DNA from: Coriolopsis trogii | Lineage: Eukaryota > Basidiomycota > Agaricomycetes > Polyporales > Polyporaceae | DNA length: 64,000 bases | Direction of reading: 5' to 3' | Assembly: GCA_020543525.1 (NCBI GenBank) | Contig: JAHYIO010000011.1 | Span: 62,001 to 126,000, forward strand | Part shown: positions 11,539 to 21,147 of the stretch, piece by piece | How the letters are laid out: every line of letters starts with the position of its first letter | Position numbering within the stretch: position 1 is the stretch's first letter | Notes under the pieces: model-generated | The model's input: only the letters and a program-made list of their open reading frames with translations | Database searches by the model: none | What the model was told of the DNA's origin: nothing | Made by a program: the position numbers and the translations under genes

Positions 11539-13508
11539 TTAGACCGCCTCCTCCCCACCCTCCTCCATGCCCCTCTTCTCTTCTGTGACGCCCTCCTCGG
11601 CCGGTCCTTCTTCCTCCTGACGTCTACCTTTTTCCGCTGCCGCTGCCTCCGCCCTTTGTCTTGCGATGACACGGCTCTTCCTCAGTTCGCAGCCACCCTG
11701 CCACCCTATCCAGTTATAGCGCGGACAGTGGGGGCCACGTGCGAGGAGCACGATAAACGTGAACCCAGTCCAAGCCAGATTGAGCGAAGCGTCCGCACGC
11801 CAGCCGTGTTCGACAAACACCTTCGACCCGACGGACGTGCCCATGACCTGCCCAATAAACAACTGTATGCAAGTCAACATCGCAGCACACTCGCATGAGC
11901 ATCATCAGTCATTGCGACATACAGCGAGAATGAGGACAGCGTTGAGCCGCGATCTAGCGTTCGCGTCCAGCCCGAGCACGGCGGTCGTGAGCGACACTTG
12001 CTGTGTCTGTCGGAAGAGGTCGAGCCCAACGCAGACGATGACGACGACAGCAACGTTGAGGCCCACGGCGGCCGTCTGGATGGTGAACGTGGTGAGGAGT
12101 GCAATGATAGCGACGAGCGTCGCGGACCACGGGACGAGCTTGTCGATGGTGCGTCCGATGAACGGGGCAGCGGCAACACCGACCATGCCAACCAGACCAA
12201 AGAGACCAATCACGATACTGACATTGTGTCAGCCAAATCGGTGCGAATTCAAGGCGAAGATATGCACTCACGTCGAGTAGTTGTAAGGCGGGCCGCCCAG
12301 TAGGAAGGTCAGTGTAACCCACCAGTTCGTAAATGTCGCGCTCGAGGGTATGCTGATGAGAACTGCCTGGACCAGGAGAGGCTCGGTGAACAAAAATTTG
12401 CCCATGCTGTAGAGGATGCCAAAATATGTAGCGCCTTTGTTCTTGGCAGGGTAGTCGGGCAGCATCCAGTAAAGAATACAGAGAATGCCGTACTGGACGC
12501 CTATCGAGATGTAGTAGACGACGCGCCAAGTGACGAACTGAGCGACAACTCCGGCGAGAACTCGCGCTATGAGCACTCCGAAGAGAAGACCTGAGAGGAC
12601 GATGGACAACGCGGAGGCGCGGCGCTCTGGCGGGGCGAGATCCGCGGCCAGAGGCATGAGGATCTGCGGCACGACAGTGCACATCCCTACGAAGAAGCAG
12701 AGCACTTCGAATACCACGAGATTACTCGTAATTGCCAATCCAATCGTAAGCGAAGCAGTGATGAAGGTGAGCAAGAGGATGAGCGGCCGTCTTCGTACGA
12801 GGTCCCCCAGCGGTGTGATAAAGAGAAGGCCAACCGCATATCTGCGCAGATTTAGCTGTGACTGGAAGATAGCGAGTATGCCACACTTACCCAGCTTGTA
12901 TGAGGGTTGGGATATTCGCGACTTGCCCGTAAGTTACGTCAAATGCCAACGAAAACTGAACTGAAGTGCTATGTCAATTTCACTGTATGCGCACCAATCA
13001 AAGCTCGGTTTCGTCCCCGAGAAAGATGTAACCGCGACAACCGCTCGAGCTCAGAGCGAGCTACCATCGGTTTTGTAGCTCTGCTCTGCCATGCGCATAT
13101 ATGTGTCTCGAAGATGGAAGGGCGATTGTTTAGGACCTACGGTCCTCCACGGCAAAGCCTTCTATACGGAAGCAACAAAACAAAACTCACTCAATAGCGG
13201 TTGGCAATAGTACAAATTCGCTACGACTAGGAGGCAATCAGCACACGAAGGGAAACGAGCGGTAAGCACGACGTACTGAAGGTGCTCGCGATCCCAAAAA
13301 TCGCGTTCATAAGCAGCCCAAAATGCGCGGGCTGCTGAGGGTCATATCGTACGCGCTTCGGGATAGGCAAAAACCCAAAGTCGCGCGTCGAGGGCTCCGG
13401 GACATCCTCCGCCGCTGTGATCGTCTTCTCCTTCGTCTGGGCCGGTGCCGGGAGTGTATCCGTCGTCGAGATCGTCGCAGACTGCCGCCGACTATCCGAG
13501 GAGGACAT
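11539..13508 (-). CDS. Major facilitator superfamily transporter (DHA1-like)
   Basis: This is a membrane carrier, probably a proton-coupled exporter or permease; the substrate is not evident. A polar N-terminal tail rich in Ser/Thr is followed by 'LLMNAIFGIASTF'. Next comes 'VANLYYCQPLL', typical of one DHA1-type subfamily, then 'FITPLGDLVRRRP', the MFS motif A between TM2 and TM3, and further hydrophobic segments ('FEVLCFFVGMCTVVPQILMPL', 'VVYYISIGVQYGILCILYW', 'IGLFGLVGMVGVAAAPFIG', 'FIGQVMGTSVGSKVF'). I expect about 12 segments. The C-terminal tail after about residue 400 is unusually charged, with Arg/Lys followed by a Glu-rich run. Several short introns interrupt the frame, and no break is seen. 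The SDR gene lies upstream on the same strand. Confidence 0.85.
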
Positions 13509-13928
13509 GATGGAGAGAGAGGGAGTAGAGTCGACGGGCGTGGATAACGGAGGCCATGATGTCTGGAGAAGAGGTGCAGAAATAGAAACACCAGGATGGG
13601 CGCCAGGGCTGGAAGAATCCTCTCACTCAGCCGCTTGGTCATCACCCAAAAGAGTAACCCACTCTCGCGTCCGGGGCGCGCGTTCCGGCTCGGCTTGCCG
13701 TCTCCCACCATCCTCTTATGTCTAACGCCTGCTCCCAGCTGGCTGTAGGACGCTGACCACCAACTTCACGACGTTGTGCATATCGCGGATATAAAGTGGC
13801 TATTCTTCTGAGTATATGCAAGCCGCGACCGCGTGCGTCGATGCACTATCCAAAGTAACTCAAGGAGATTGCTGCCTATCGTTCAACCTCGAGCAGCCGC
13901 GGAAGGGACTGAATGCCTCGATTGTACC
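13509..13928. other. Promoter region of the MFS gene
   Basis: The gap of about 420 bp holds GC-rich sequence with shadow frames only. A short purine/pyrimidine-alternating AT stretch near 13790 (ATATAAAG on the plus strand) is not clearly placed for either neighbour. Confidence 0.4.
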
Positions 13929-15127
13929 TCACAGTTTGGCCGAGATGCTGCTCATGCGCACTACGCTTCCACCGTCGACCGCGATGGTAGCGCCGTTGAC
14001 ATACGCGCCTGCGCGGCTGGCGAGGAAGATGCACGCGCCAGAGACATCTTCGGGTGTGCCGATGCGTCCAAGCGGAATGCTCGCCTTGATGATCTCCCCT
14101 TGCTCGCGGAGGGTGTGTGCCATCACTGGTTCATGAGGTGTTAGGAACGCACTGTGAGTCAGAGTCAAGGAGTCGGCCTTACTTTTGCTCTCGAAGGGGC
14201 CTAAACGTTCGCCAGAAATGTTCAGCACCAGGTTCGGAGGCTCCGAGATGTAAATACGCAGAGACGCACCACATGCGAGAGTATTACTAGTGATGCCATC
14301 GAAGCCCAAACGGCCCGCGAAGTTGCGGCTGAGGTGGTGGAGGCCAGCCTTCGAAGCCGAGTACGCATATGTTTCGTGTCCAGGCACGGTCAAGCCTTCG
14401 ACGGAGCCAATCTGCAGCACACCATCCATGACTGTAGAGAGAAGGAAGGAAGGATCCTACTTACGTTGATGATCCGCGCTGGGTCTCTGTAGACGTTATT
14501 GTCCGTTCCGCTCTGCTCGGCGGCGGCACGAAGAAGGGGCAGACACTTCTGGGTCAGGGTGAATACTCGTTGCAAGTTCAGTGTAAGAAGCTTCGTCCAA
14601 GCCGCGTCCTACTAACGCATTCAGGAACGCATAGAAGAGGCAGGCTGTACCGAGGACGTACGGGGTAGTCGTCAATAGTATCACCCCAGGCGGCACCAGC
14701 GTTGTTGACGAGGACGTGCAAAGCCTTCTCCCGCGCACTGAGCTCCTTCACGAGCCTATCCACCTCCTCCAGCTTCTGCATATCCGCAGGCAATGCCACG
14801 CATTTCCCAGGACCAAGTGCGTTCAGCTCTTTCTCGGTCGCAGCGCAGTCCTTGGCGGAGCGCGACGAGATGTACACCTAGGGCACCACCGAACGTCAAC
14901 TCCAACAGGTCACGCGCCGATGCGGCTGGAAACATACCTTCGCGCCATTCTTCACGAAACCAGTTGCAATCTGCCACGAGAAACACAAAGAGTCAATCCA
15001 GTCCGGACTCTGCGACGCGACTGTAGGTATGTACACGCACCATCTTGCCAATGCCACGACTGCCGCCGGTGACCAGGACGACTTTGTCCTTGACGTCGAA
15101 GAGGTTCGTTACCTGGAAGGAGGACAT
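13929..15127 (-). CDS. Short-chain dehydrogenase/reductase (SDR)
   Basis: This is a classical NAD(P)-dependent oxidoreductase of Rossmann fold; the substrate is unknown. The N-terminus reads 'MSSFQVTNLFDVKDKVVLVT' followed by GGSRGIGK, the cofactor-binding TGxxxGIG motif. 'VYISSR' follows beta-2, where an Arg suggests NADP preference. Then come 'VNNAGAAWG' (the NNAG motif), 'YAYSASKAGLHHLS' (the YxxxK catalytic pair), and 'GRIGTPEDVSGACIFLASRAGAYVNGATIAVDGG', the usual C-terminal block. About five or six introns break the gene. The start is fixed by the short lead before the Rossmann motif. Its position beside an MFS carrier suggests a shared metabolic context, but the two are not obviously co-regulated. 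Confidence 0.88.
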
Positions 15128-16572
15128 GGCAAGTCAGGCAGTCGAGCAGGGAGGAATAGGAAGGAGAGTCTGGGGATGTGCATCGCGGCGAGCGAGAGGT
15201 GCAAGTGGGTGCCGTGGACTCAGGAGCTCCGGGCGCGGCGTCTCACAATCACCGTGCGGGGTACGCGATGGGATCGGGCCCGGTCAATCAGGCGGACCTC
15301 TCTTGCAGGTCAGCTGCTAAATTTCGACTTGCGAGTATTTCTGAGACCTACTATACGACTGAGAGTCATATTGCTCTGTAACTCCTCGACACAGCTTAAC
15401 GAACCCAATGAAAGTCCCAACCTCGGATCCGGAGTCATAATCACTAACAACACTGTATGTTCGCTAAATTTGAGCTCATAGTTTCGGTGGCTATTGATAT
15501 GCATCCACATGGCCTAGTGGTCCCACGAAGCGAAGCTGTCGACAACGTTACTGACCCACACCACAGCTTGTGGTACGCATGCCACGTTGTAATCCATCGC
15601 AGTTTGCGTCCGTCCCGCTGTTACCCCAAGTCGTACCCAAACCGGCGAACCCATATCATGGTAGCCTTAGGTGTGTTCCGTGTTCTCCTTCTCATTTGGT
15701 TGGTATGTATTCATCAATAACTGTGAATCAGACGTTTCGTACACACTGCATGCCTGACAAGAGTCACCACCTCATTGTCTCTTCTTCCCACATACGATGG
15801 ATCCCAGTCCTCGAGTCGTAGGCATGGTGATTTGTAGAGACAGCTGGCAACAACTCCAACTGACACCGGCCACCACTCGCGCTCTATCTCCTGAGGATCA
15901 TCATGCATTCTCTCACAGGGACCACTTCGAGCACTCAGTCGAGCTCGCCGGTTAAAGAACGGCCCCATTCATCATGACACTGTGTCCGAGATCACCAGAT
16001 CAAGCCGATGAATGATTCGAGCTGTGATTGTATACCAATAGATGTGGGCCACATCGACCACCTTCGATGCTGCGCGACATTGACGGTTCTGACGGTGACC
16101 GTTCAAGGTCCAGGCGATGTCCTCGAGTTGTATTACTCTCCGCACCGCCTCGTCCGCACGAGAACTGGGAAGCAGCGGCGCGGCACGGCGAAAGCTTCAT
16201 GCCGAAAGGCACTATGCACCGTTTACAGCAGTCAGACGACTGCTTTACGGCGATTCGCCTTTGGGTTCTGTCACTGGTAGGCGCATCCACAAACACCATT
16301 CATCTTGACTTAGAAGAACACGCAGGCTGATCGTCTCCCCTGTCGGGCCGTAATCCGGTGACAGCAGCAGCATTGTGGTCTCGGGCGTGGGCGTGCGTCT
16401 GATGTCCACCTGCTCCAGCAACTCGCGGAAGCAATGCTTGGTGGCGTGCGTCCACCCGAATGCTCCCCACTCGACTACCTACCACCATACAGTGCTCAAG
16501 CGCTCGATCATCCAGCTCACAAAAGGCTGTCTGTAGCTACAGTGTTCCTCTCACCAGGATCGTCTGGTTACG
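15128..16572. other. Intergenic region of about 1.4 kb
   Basis: This region separates the divergent SDR and F-box genes. Open frames of up to 150 codons occur on the plus strand but lack family features. I see no tRNA or repeat of note. Confidence 0.45.
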
Positions 16573-16722
16573 ATGTCTGTGAACTTCAAGTTCTTTGACA
16601 TGAGGTACGTGGCAAGCGGTCTCTTGTAGCCGCAGCACCACTCAGCCTTTCTTCTTCACAGTCGGGAGCAGGCATGTTCTTCAGACGGTTTCACGCTCGA
16701 AGTCAAACTGACCCCGATTTAG

Positions 16723-18483
16723 CTGCTCTCCGAACACTCCGAGGCCGTTGAGTATCTTCAGAAGCTTCGCGCACACATCAACAGCCATTCTCCCATCAAC
16801 CGCCTCCCGGTCGAAATCATAGTCGAGATCTTCAAATACGCGACTTCATTCTCCTACCCTGCCCTTCCCAATAGTTCCACGCTCAAGAAACTTGACAATG
16901 TTGCCCTCCTCACACTGGTTCGTGTGACCCATGTTTGTCGCCTTTGGCGAGACATTGCCGTCGATTACGCATCCCTATGGAAGTCTATACATCCACTAGC
17001 TAACGAGCACATGACGAAGCTCTGCCTCGAAAGGTCACGACAGGCTCCTATGACAGCACACATTGTGGTGAGGAGCAGAGGGCGTAAGGCCGTCGACTCT
17101 ATACTGGGCACCTGCGCCGCGCGCTTACACACGATCCATGTTCTCGACTCCAGAACGGCATACACCAGGTCCCCACCTCTCTACCGCCGCCCCTTGCAGT
17201 GCGTCCTGCCAAGCCTGCGGTGCTGTATAATCGTGTCCAAGACTGAACGTCGCTCGTGGAGTCCCTCCATCGAGTCTTCCATGCCTGTCATCTTCGCCAA
17301 CAGCGTACCAGAGCTCCGAGCGTTGGCACTTGAACCGGTGACCACCTGGCTACCCGGCAACTCCTTCCCGGAGCTCACGCATCTCTACCTCTCGTTCAGT
17401 GGCCATTCAGGGAGCGCGTTGCTTGATCATCTGCGCTGTCTACTGTCCCTGCTCGCGAATACTCCCCGCCTTGCCCACCTGCAACTTAGGGAAGTCGGTA
17501 ACCCAAAAGAAGGCTTCACCTCGAGTATTCCCTTCACACAGAATCCTGATCATTCGCGCGTCTCCCTGCGCCATCTCCGACATCTCTGGGTGTCTGACAG
17601 TCGTCTGCAGCCAATGTTGACGTTCCTACAGTGTCTCGACCCTTCCGATAGGGCTGTCATCCAACTGAGCGGGATCGACACAAAGGTGCCCGACATGGCC
17701 GCCTCATACTCGATTCCCCGCTTCGCCCATCTGAACATGCTCACACATCTCGAACTCAGCACTCATTCGAAGCACCTTCACTTCGCCGCCGGCACGCGCA
17801 CTTACGGCGGACGCAGATCGCACTCAGTGACCGCCGGCTTCCACCTGCATGCGACGACCTTCCAGCCAGACGGGTGCTGGAAGGACTGGCTCACGAGCCT
17901 CCACAAGACATACCCTCTCTCCTCGATCGAGACGCTCCACGTCTGTCTCCTCGACACCGACACGCTCCCCGCCCTCCTCGCGCACATGCCGCGCCTGCTC
18001 GAGCTCGGCGTGCTCGACCCCAAACAGGCGCGCAGCGAGTGCGAGCCGCGGCTCAAGAGCCTCTGCGCCGCGCTCGGGCGCAAGCACGACGTGCGGGACG
18101 ACGTCGCGCTCTGCCCGCGGCTGCAGACGCTCTGCCTCGAGACGCGCGTCCGCCCGGACCAGATGCCGTCGTACTCGCGCGTGGTGGACATGGCGTGGGT
18201 CCGGCAGTTCTACCGACGCCAGATCCGGCGGATCGTCGTCCGCGCGGTGCTGCCGTGGCGCCCATGGGAGGACCAGCGCGTGGAGGAGGTGTTTGCGGGG
18301 CTGTTTGGGCGATTGGGGCAGTATGTGGACGAGGTGGAGTACCGGGGGGCGAACGACGAGCCGGTGTGTTCGTTGGGGCTGCATCGGACGTGGGCTGCCG
18401 TCGAGAAGGAGGCGGAAACGTATTGGGATGCTGGATTGGAGAGTCATCTCCGCGATCGAGCGACGTTACAGTGGATTTCCTGA
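16723..18483 (+). CDS. F-box domain protein (5' end incomplete in this model)
   Basis: The frame is open from 16723, directly after an in-frame TAG, to the stop at 18483. It opens with a short coiled region, then 'INRLPVEIIVEIFKYA' and 'LVRVTHVCRLWRDIAVDYASLW', the two halves of a fungal F-box, which binds Skp1 in SCF ubiquitin ligases. The remaining 450 or so residues hold irregular leucine-rich segments ('LTHLYLSFSGHSGSALLDHL', 'LAHLQLREVG', 'IETLHVCLLD', 'LLELGVLD') that probably form a substrate-binding solenoid. The true start must lie upstream across at least one intron: an ATG at 16573 is followed by a GTACGT donor near 16605, but I found no acceptor that keeps the phase. Large F-box families of this kind are common in Agaricomycetes, and the target is unknown. 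Confidence 0.75.
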   Translation: MLSEHSEAVEYLQKLRAHINSHSPINRLPVEIIVEIFKYATSFSYPALPNSSTLKKLDNVALLTLVRVTHVCRLWRDIAVDYASLWKSIHPLANEHMTKLCLERSRQAPMTAHIVVRSRGRKAVDSILGTCAARLHTIHVLDSRTAYTRSPPLYRRPLQCVLPSLRCCIIVSKTERRSWSPSIESSMPVIFANSVPELRALALEPVTTWLPGNSFPELTHLYLSFSGHSGSALLDHLRCLLSLLANTPRLAHLQLREVGNPKEGFTSSIPFTQNPDHSRVSLRHLRHLWVSDSRLQPMLTFLQCLDPSDRAVIQLSGIDTKVPDMAASYSIPRFAHLNMLTHLELSTHSKHLHFAAGTRTYGGRRSHSVTAGFHLHATTFQPDGCWKDWLTSLHKTYPLSSIETLHVCLLDTDTLPALLAHMPRLLELGVLDPKQARSECEPRLKSLCAALGRKHDVRDDVALCPRLQTLCLETRVRPDQMPSYSRVVDMAWVRQFYRRQIRRIVVRAVLPWRPWEDQRVEEVFAGLFGRLGQYVDEVEYRGANDEPVCSLGLHRTWAAVEKEAETYWDAGLESHLRDRATLQWIS

Positions 18484-19221
18484 TGGCTGTCGTTCAAGCT
18501 ACTGGGCACCTTTGGAATTGTGTGTTGCCTCTTGTCTGCCTTGCAGGTCTTCCAGCTTGTATGAAACCTCCTTGACGAACACCCATCTTTTGTACTTTGA
18601 ATGTGTAGTTGTTCTGTACATAACGTCGCACATACACTCTCAGCAGATACCTGATGTACCTCAGCTCAACAAGATTGCGGAAACAAATAGGCTACCACGT
18701 CAACTTGAATCCAATCTTCCTAAAAGATGACCATGATGATGGGCGTCCGTTTGCTTTTGTTGAGCTCAGATGACTTAGAAACATAGTCTGCGGTGAACCG
18801 CTTGGGATGAATGAGGCGATGGAAGAAAAGCTTGATGGCGACAAAGTTGCTGGGCGGTAGCTATCGATCGAATCTCCCATAGACGCCCCTTCCGAGAGTA
18901 GCAAGAGCTGGAGAGGAGTCTGGTGCGACGTTTTTCCGGCCCGCGCATTATCTTCGCTGACTTCCTCCCATCCGCTTCTCCGGATCTCGTCCTTTCCTTC
19001 TGCACTGGCGAAACATCAAGGGACTACCTCTGCAGTAGTAGCTGTTAGGTATAAAGCATCCCTGAAACTCAGGTGGTACGAGACAATCGAATAGACCAAC
19101 ATCCATCGAGGTCGAGACACGCCGGGAACTTGGCCGGACATACATATGGCGACTACCGTGCGTACCCGGGCAGTATAAAGCCCACGTCTCCCATTCTTCG
19201 TTCTCATCCCATCTCTCATCC
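18484..19221. other. Intergenic region upstream of HEM13
   Basis: It holds the 3' flank of the F-box gene and the promoter of HEM13. No gene is recognised. Confidence 0.5.
19172..19177 (+). promoter_or_regulatory. TATA box of HEM13
   Basis: TATAAA lies 45-50 bp upstream of the HEM13 start codon, in a C/T-rich context, which fits a short 5' leader. Confidence 0.6.
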
Positions 19222-20277
19222 ATGGCGGCCCAGACAGACATACCGATGCGCCAGCGCATGGAGGAGTACGTCTCCAAACTCCAAGAAGACATAGTCGCCG
19301 CGCTCGAGAAGGTCGACCCGAATGCGCCCGCCTTCAAGCGCGACTCCTGGCTCCGCGCCCAAGGCGGTCGCGGTCTCTCCTGTGTCTTCGCGGTACCACC
19401 CCCAGCTCCGGGAGTCGCACCCCAGGAGACGGTGCTGGAAAAGGCGGGGGTGAACGTGTCCGTCGTCCATGGTATGTTGCCCCCGCCCGCAATCAAGCAG
19501 ATGCGCGCAGACCACTCCTCGATCCCCGAAATCCACTCTGCGGTCCCCTTCTTCGCTGCTGGCGTCTCCCTTGTTATTCATCCCCGCAACCCTCACGCGC
19601 CGACGGTACACGCCAACTACCGTTACTTCGAGATTACCGAGCAGCCGACGGCGGAGGAGCAGGCCGCAGGCAAGCCCGGCAAGCTCATCGCGTGGTGGTT
19701 CGGAGGTGGGGGAGACCTGACGCCGTCGTATCTGTATGAGGAGGACGCGGTCCACTTCCACAAGACGATCAAGGACGCCTGCGACCTCCACGGGGCGGAC
19801 GTGTACCCGACGTTCAAAAAGTGGTGCGACGAGTACTTCTTCATCCCTCACCGCGGCGAGGCCCGCGGCATCGGCGGCATCTTCTTCGACGATCTCTGCA
19901 ACGAGCCGCACAAGCGGTTCGCGGATGACGCGAAGCGGCCTAGGAGTGCGGAGGAAATCTTCGCGTTCGTCAAGGCGGCGGGCGACGCGTTCGTGCCGTC
20001 CTACATCCCTCTTCTCGAACGTCGCTGCCGCACGCCGAGCACGGAGCATGAGCGGCGGTGGCAGCTGCTCCGTCGTGGACGATACGTGGAGTTCAACCTG
20101 GTGTACGATCGTGGGACGAAGTTCGGGCTGATGACGCCCGGGGCGCGGATTGAGAGCATTCTCATGAGCTTGCCGGAGACGGCACGGTGGGAGTACATGA
20201 GCGAGATGGGGACGGAGGCTGAGAGCCGCGAGGGTCAGTTGCAGGAAGTGCTCAAGAACGCGCGGGCGTGGGTATGA
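19222..20277 (+). CDS. HEM13: Coproporphyrinogen III oxidase (oxygen-dependent)
   Basis: This enzyme carries out the sixth step of heme synthesis, converting coproporphyrinogen III to protoporphyrinogen IX by two oxygen-dependent decarboxylations. It is cytosolic in yeast. The gene is one exon of 351 residues, close to the family size. Blocks seen are 'GGRGLSCVF', 'FEKAGVN'-like 'LEKAGVNVSVVHG', 'VHANYRYFEI', 'WWFGGGGDLTPSYLYEEDAVHFH', 'CDEYFFIPHRGEARGIGGIFFDDL', 'RRGRYVEFNLVYDRGTKFGL' and 'ESILMSLPETARWEY'. The start Met is followed by 'AAQTDIPMRQRMEEYV', matching the usual short cytosolic N-terminus with no mitochondrial targeting sequence. It is the only large intronless gene in the window. 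The next gene downstream on the same strand is a heme enzyme, a P450. Confidence 0.97.
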   Translation: MAAQTDIPMRQRMEEYVSKLQEDIVAALEKVDPNAPAFKRDSWLRAQGGRGLSCVFAVPPPAPGVAPQETVLEKAGVNVSVVHGMLPPPAIKQMRADHSSIPEIHSAVPFFAAGVSLVIHPRNPHAPTVHANYRYFEITEQPTAEEQAAGKPGKLIAWWFGGGGDLTPSYLYEEDAVHFHKTIKDACDLHGADVYPTFKKWCDEYFFIPHRGEARGIGGIFFDDLCNEPHKRFADDAKRPRSAEEIFAFVKAAGDAFVPSYIPLLERRCRTPSTEHERRWQLLRRGRYVEFNLVYDRGTKFGLMTPGARIESILMSLPETARWEYMSEMGTEAESREGQLQEVLKNARAWV

Positions 20278-21147
20278 AAGCGGTGTTGAAGAATTTATTG
20301 TGAGTACTTCATGACTGCCTCCTGTGTGTGCGTTGCTGACGTGCCTCGCAGAGATAGATGTTCATTACTCTGCGCAATGGATCGCTCGGGTGCGCCAAAG
20401 CAGCCTCTCTACTCCCATTGGGCCTCTGATCATGATGCATGATGGGTAGACTCGCGTGCGATATGCACCCAACGTTATCTCTACCGATGTGGGGGTAGCT
20501 GTATCGCAAGTTCCCCTCTTCCGCGACTCAGTCGTCGCCGTCAGGTGTCCTCAAGTTGGCAGTGAGGCTGCTAATACTCAGTACTTAGTGCTTGAGACTG
20601 CCTGCTATTCCTCCGTAGGGAAGAGCTTGCCATGTGACGGCATTGGCAATATCGACGAAGGCACCCTGTCTGATAGATTGAGCTCGTGCCTGTGGCTCTA
20701 TGTATGCAACGGGACATCTGGGGTGTGCTAGGGTGTGCTAGGGATCTCTATGCGACTTGAGAGGCATCTTGTCCGCTCCTTTGAGACTCTTATCTCTCTC
20801 CACGTTGTTGGATATCCGCCTATCCCCGCGCGGAAGGTAGTCGCTCGAAGTGCGTGCCCTCACGGTAGAGGATCTTCTTACGAGTTACACAGCTTCTGAA
20901 GGCATCAGTATAATGATTACAATTAGTCTACGGAGTCGATCGTAAGCGTGGAGATAAGAAGTCGATCTCGTCACTTACATAGACTCTATGATGTCGTACG
21001 TATATGAGTATATATAAGTATACAATCACAGGCATAAGGCACCGGTTAAGTACCCCGCGCCCGGGTTCATCTCATCCTCTGCTGTGCTCTTCGTCCCCGC
21101 CGTCCTCGTCGTCGTGCCCATCGTCCTTACCACCGCTAAGGTCCTCG
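20278..21147. other. Intergenic region between HEM13 and the P450
   Basis: No gene is seen. An 11-bp direct repeat of the type GTGTGCTAGGG occurs twice in tandem near 20725-20746, and a TATA-like run lies near 21000-21020, about 130 bp before the P450 start. Confidence 0.45.

Noticed and set aside
11500..15127. MFS carrier and SDR considered as part of a secondary-metabolite cluster
   Set aside because: No backbone enzyme (PKS, NRPS, terpene synthase) is found in the window, and the flanking genes are unrelated.
17824..18447. 207-codon minus-strand frame and 293-codon shifted plus-strand frame in the F-box gene
   Set aside because: GC-rich third positions of the true frame create shadow frames; they are Arg/Ser-rich and lack features.
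19216..20049. 277-codon minus-strand frame opposite HEM13
   Set aside because: It is a shadow of an intact, highly conserved gene on the plus strand.
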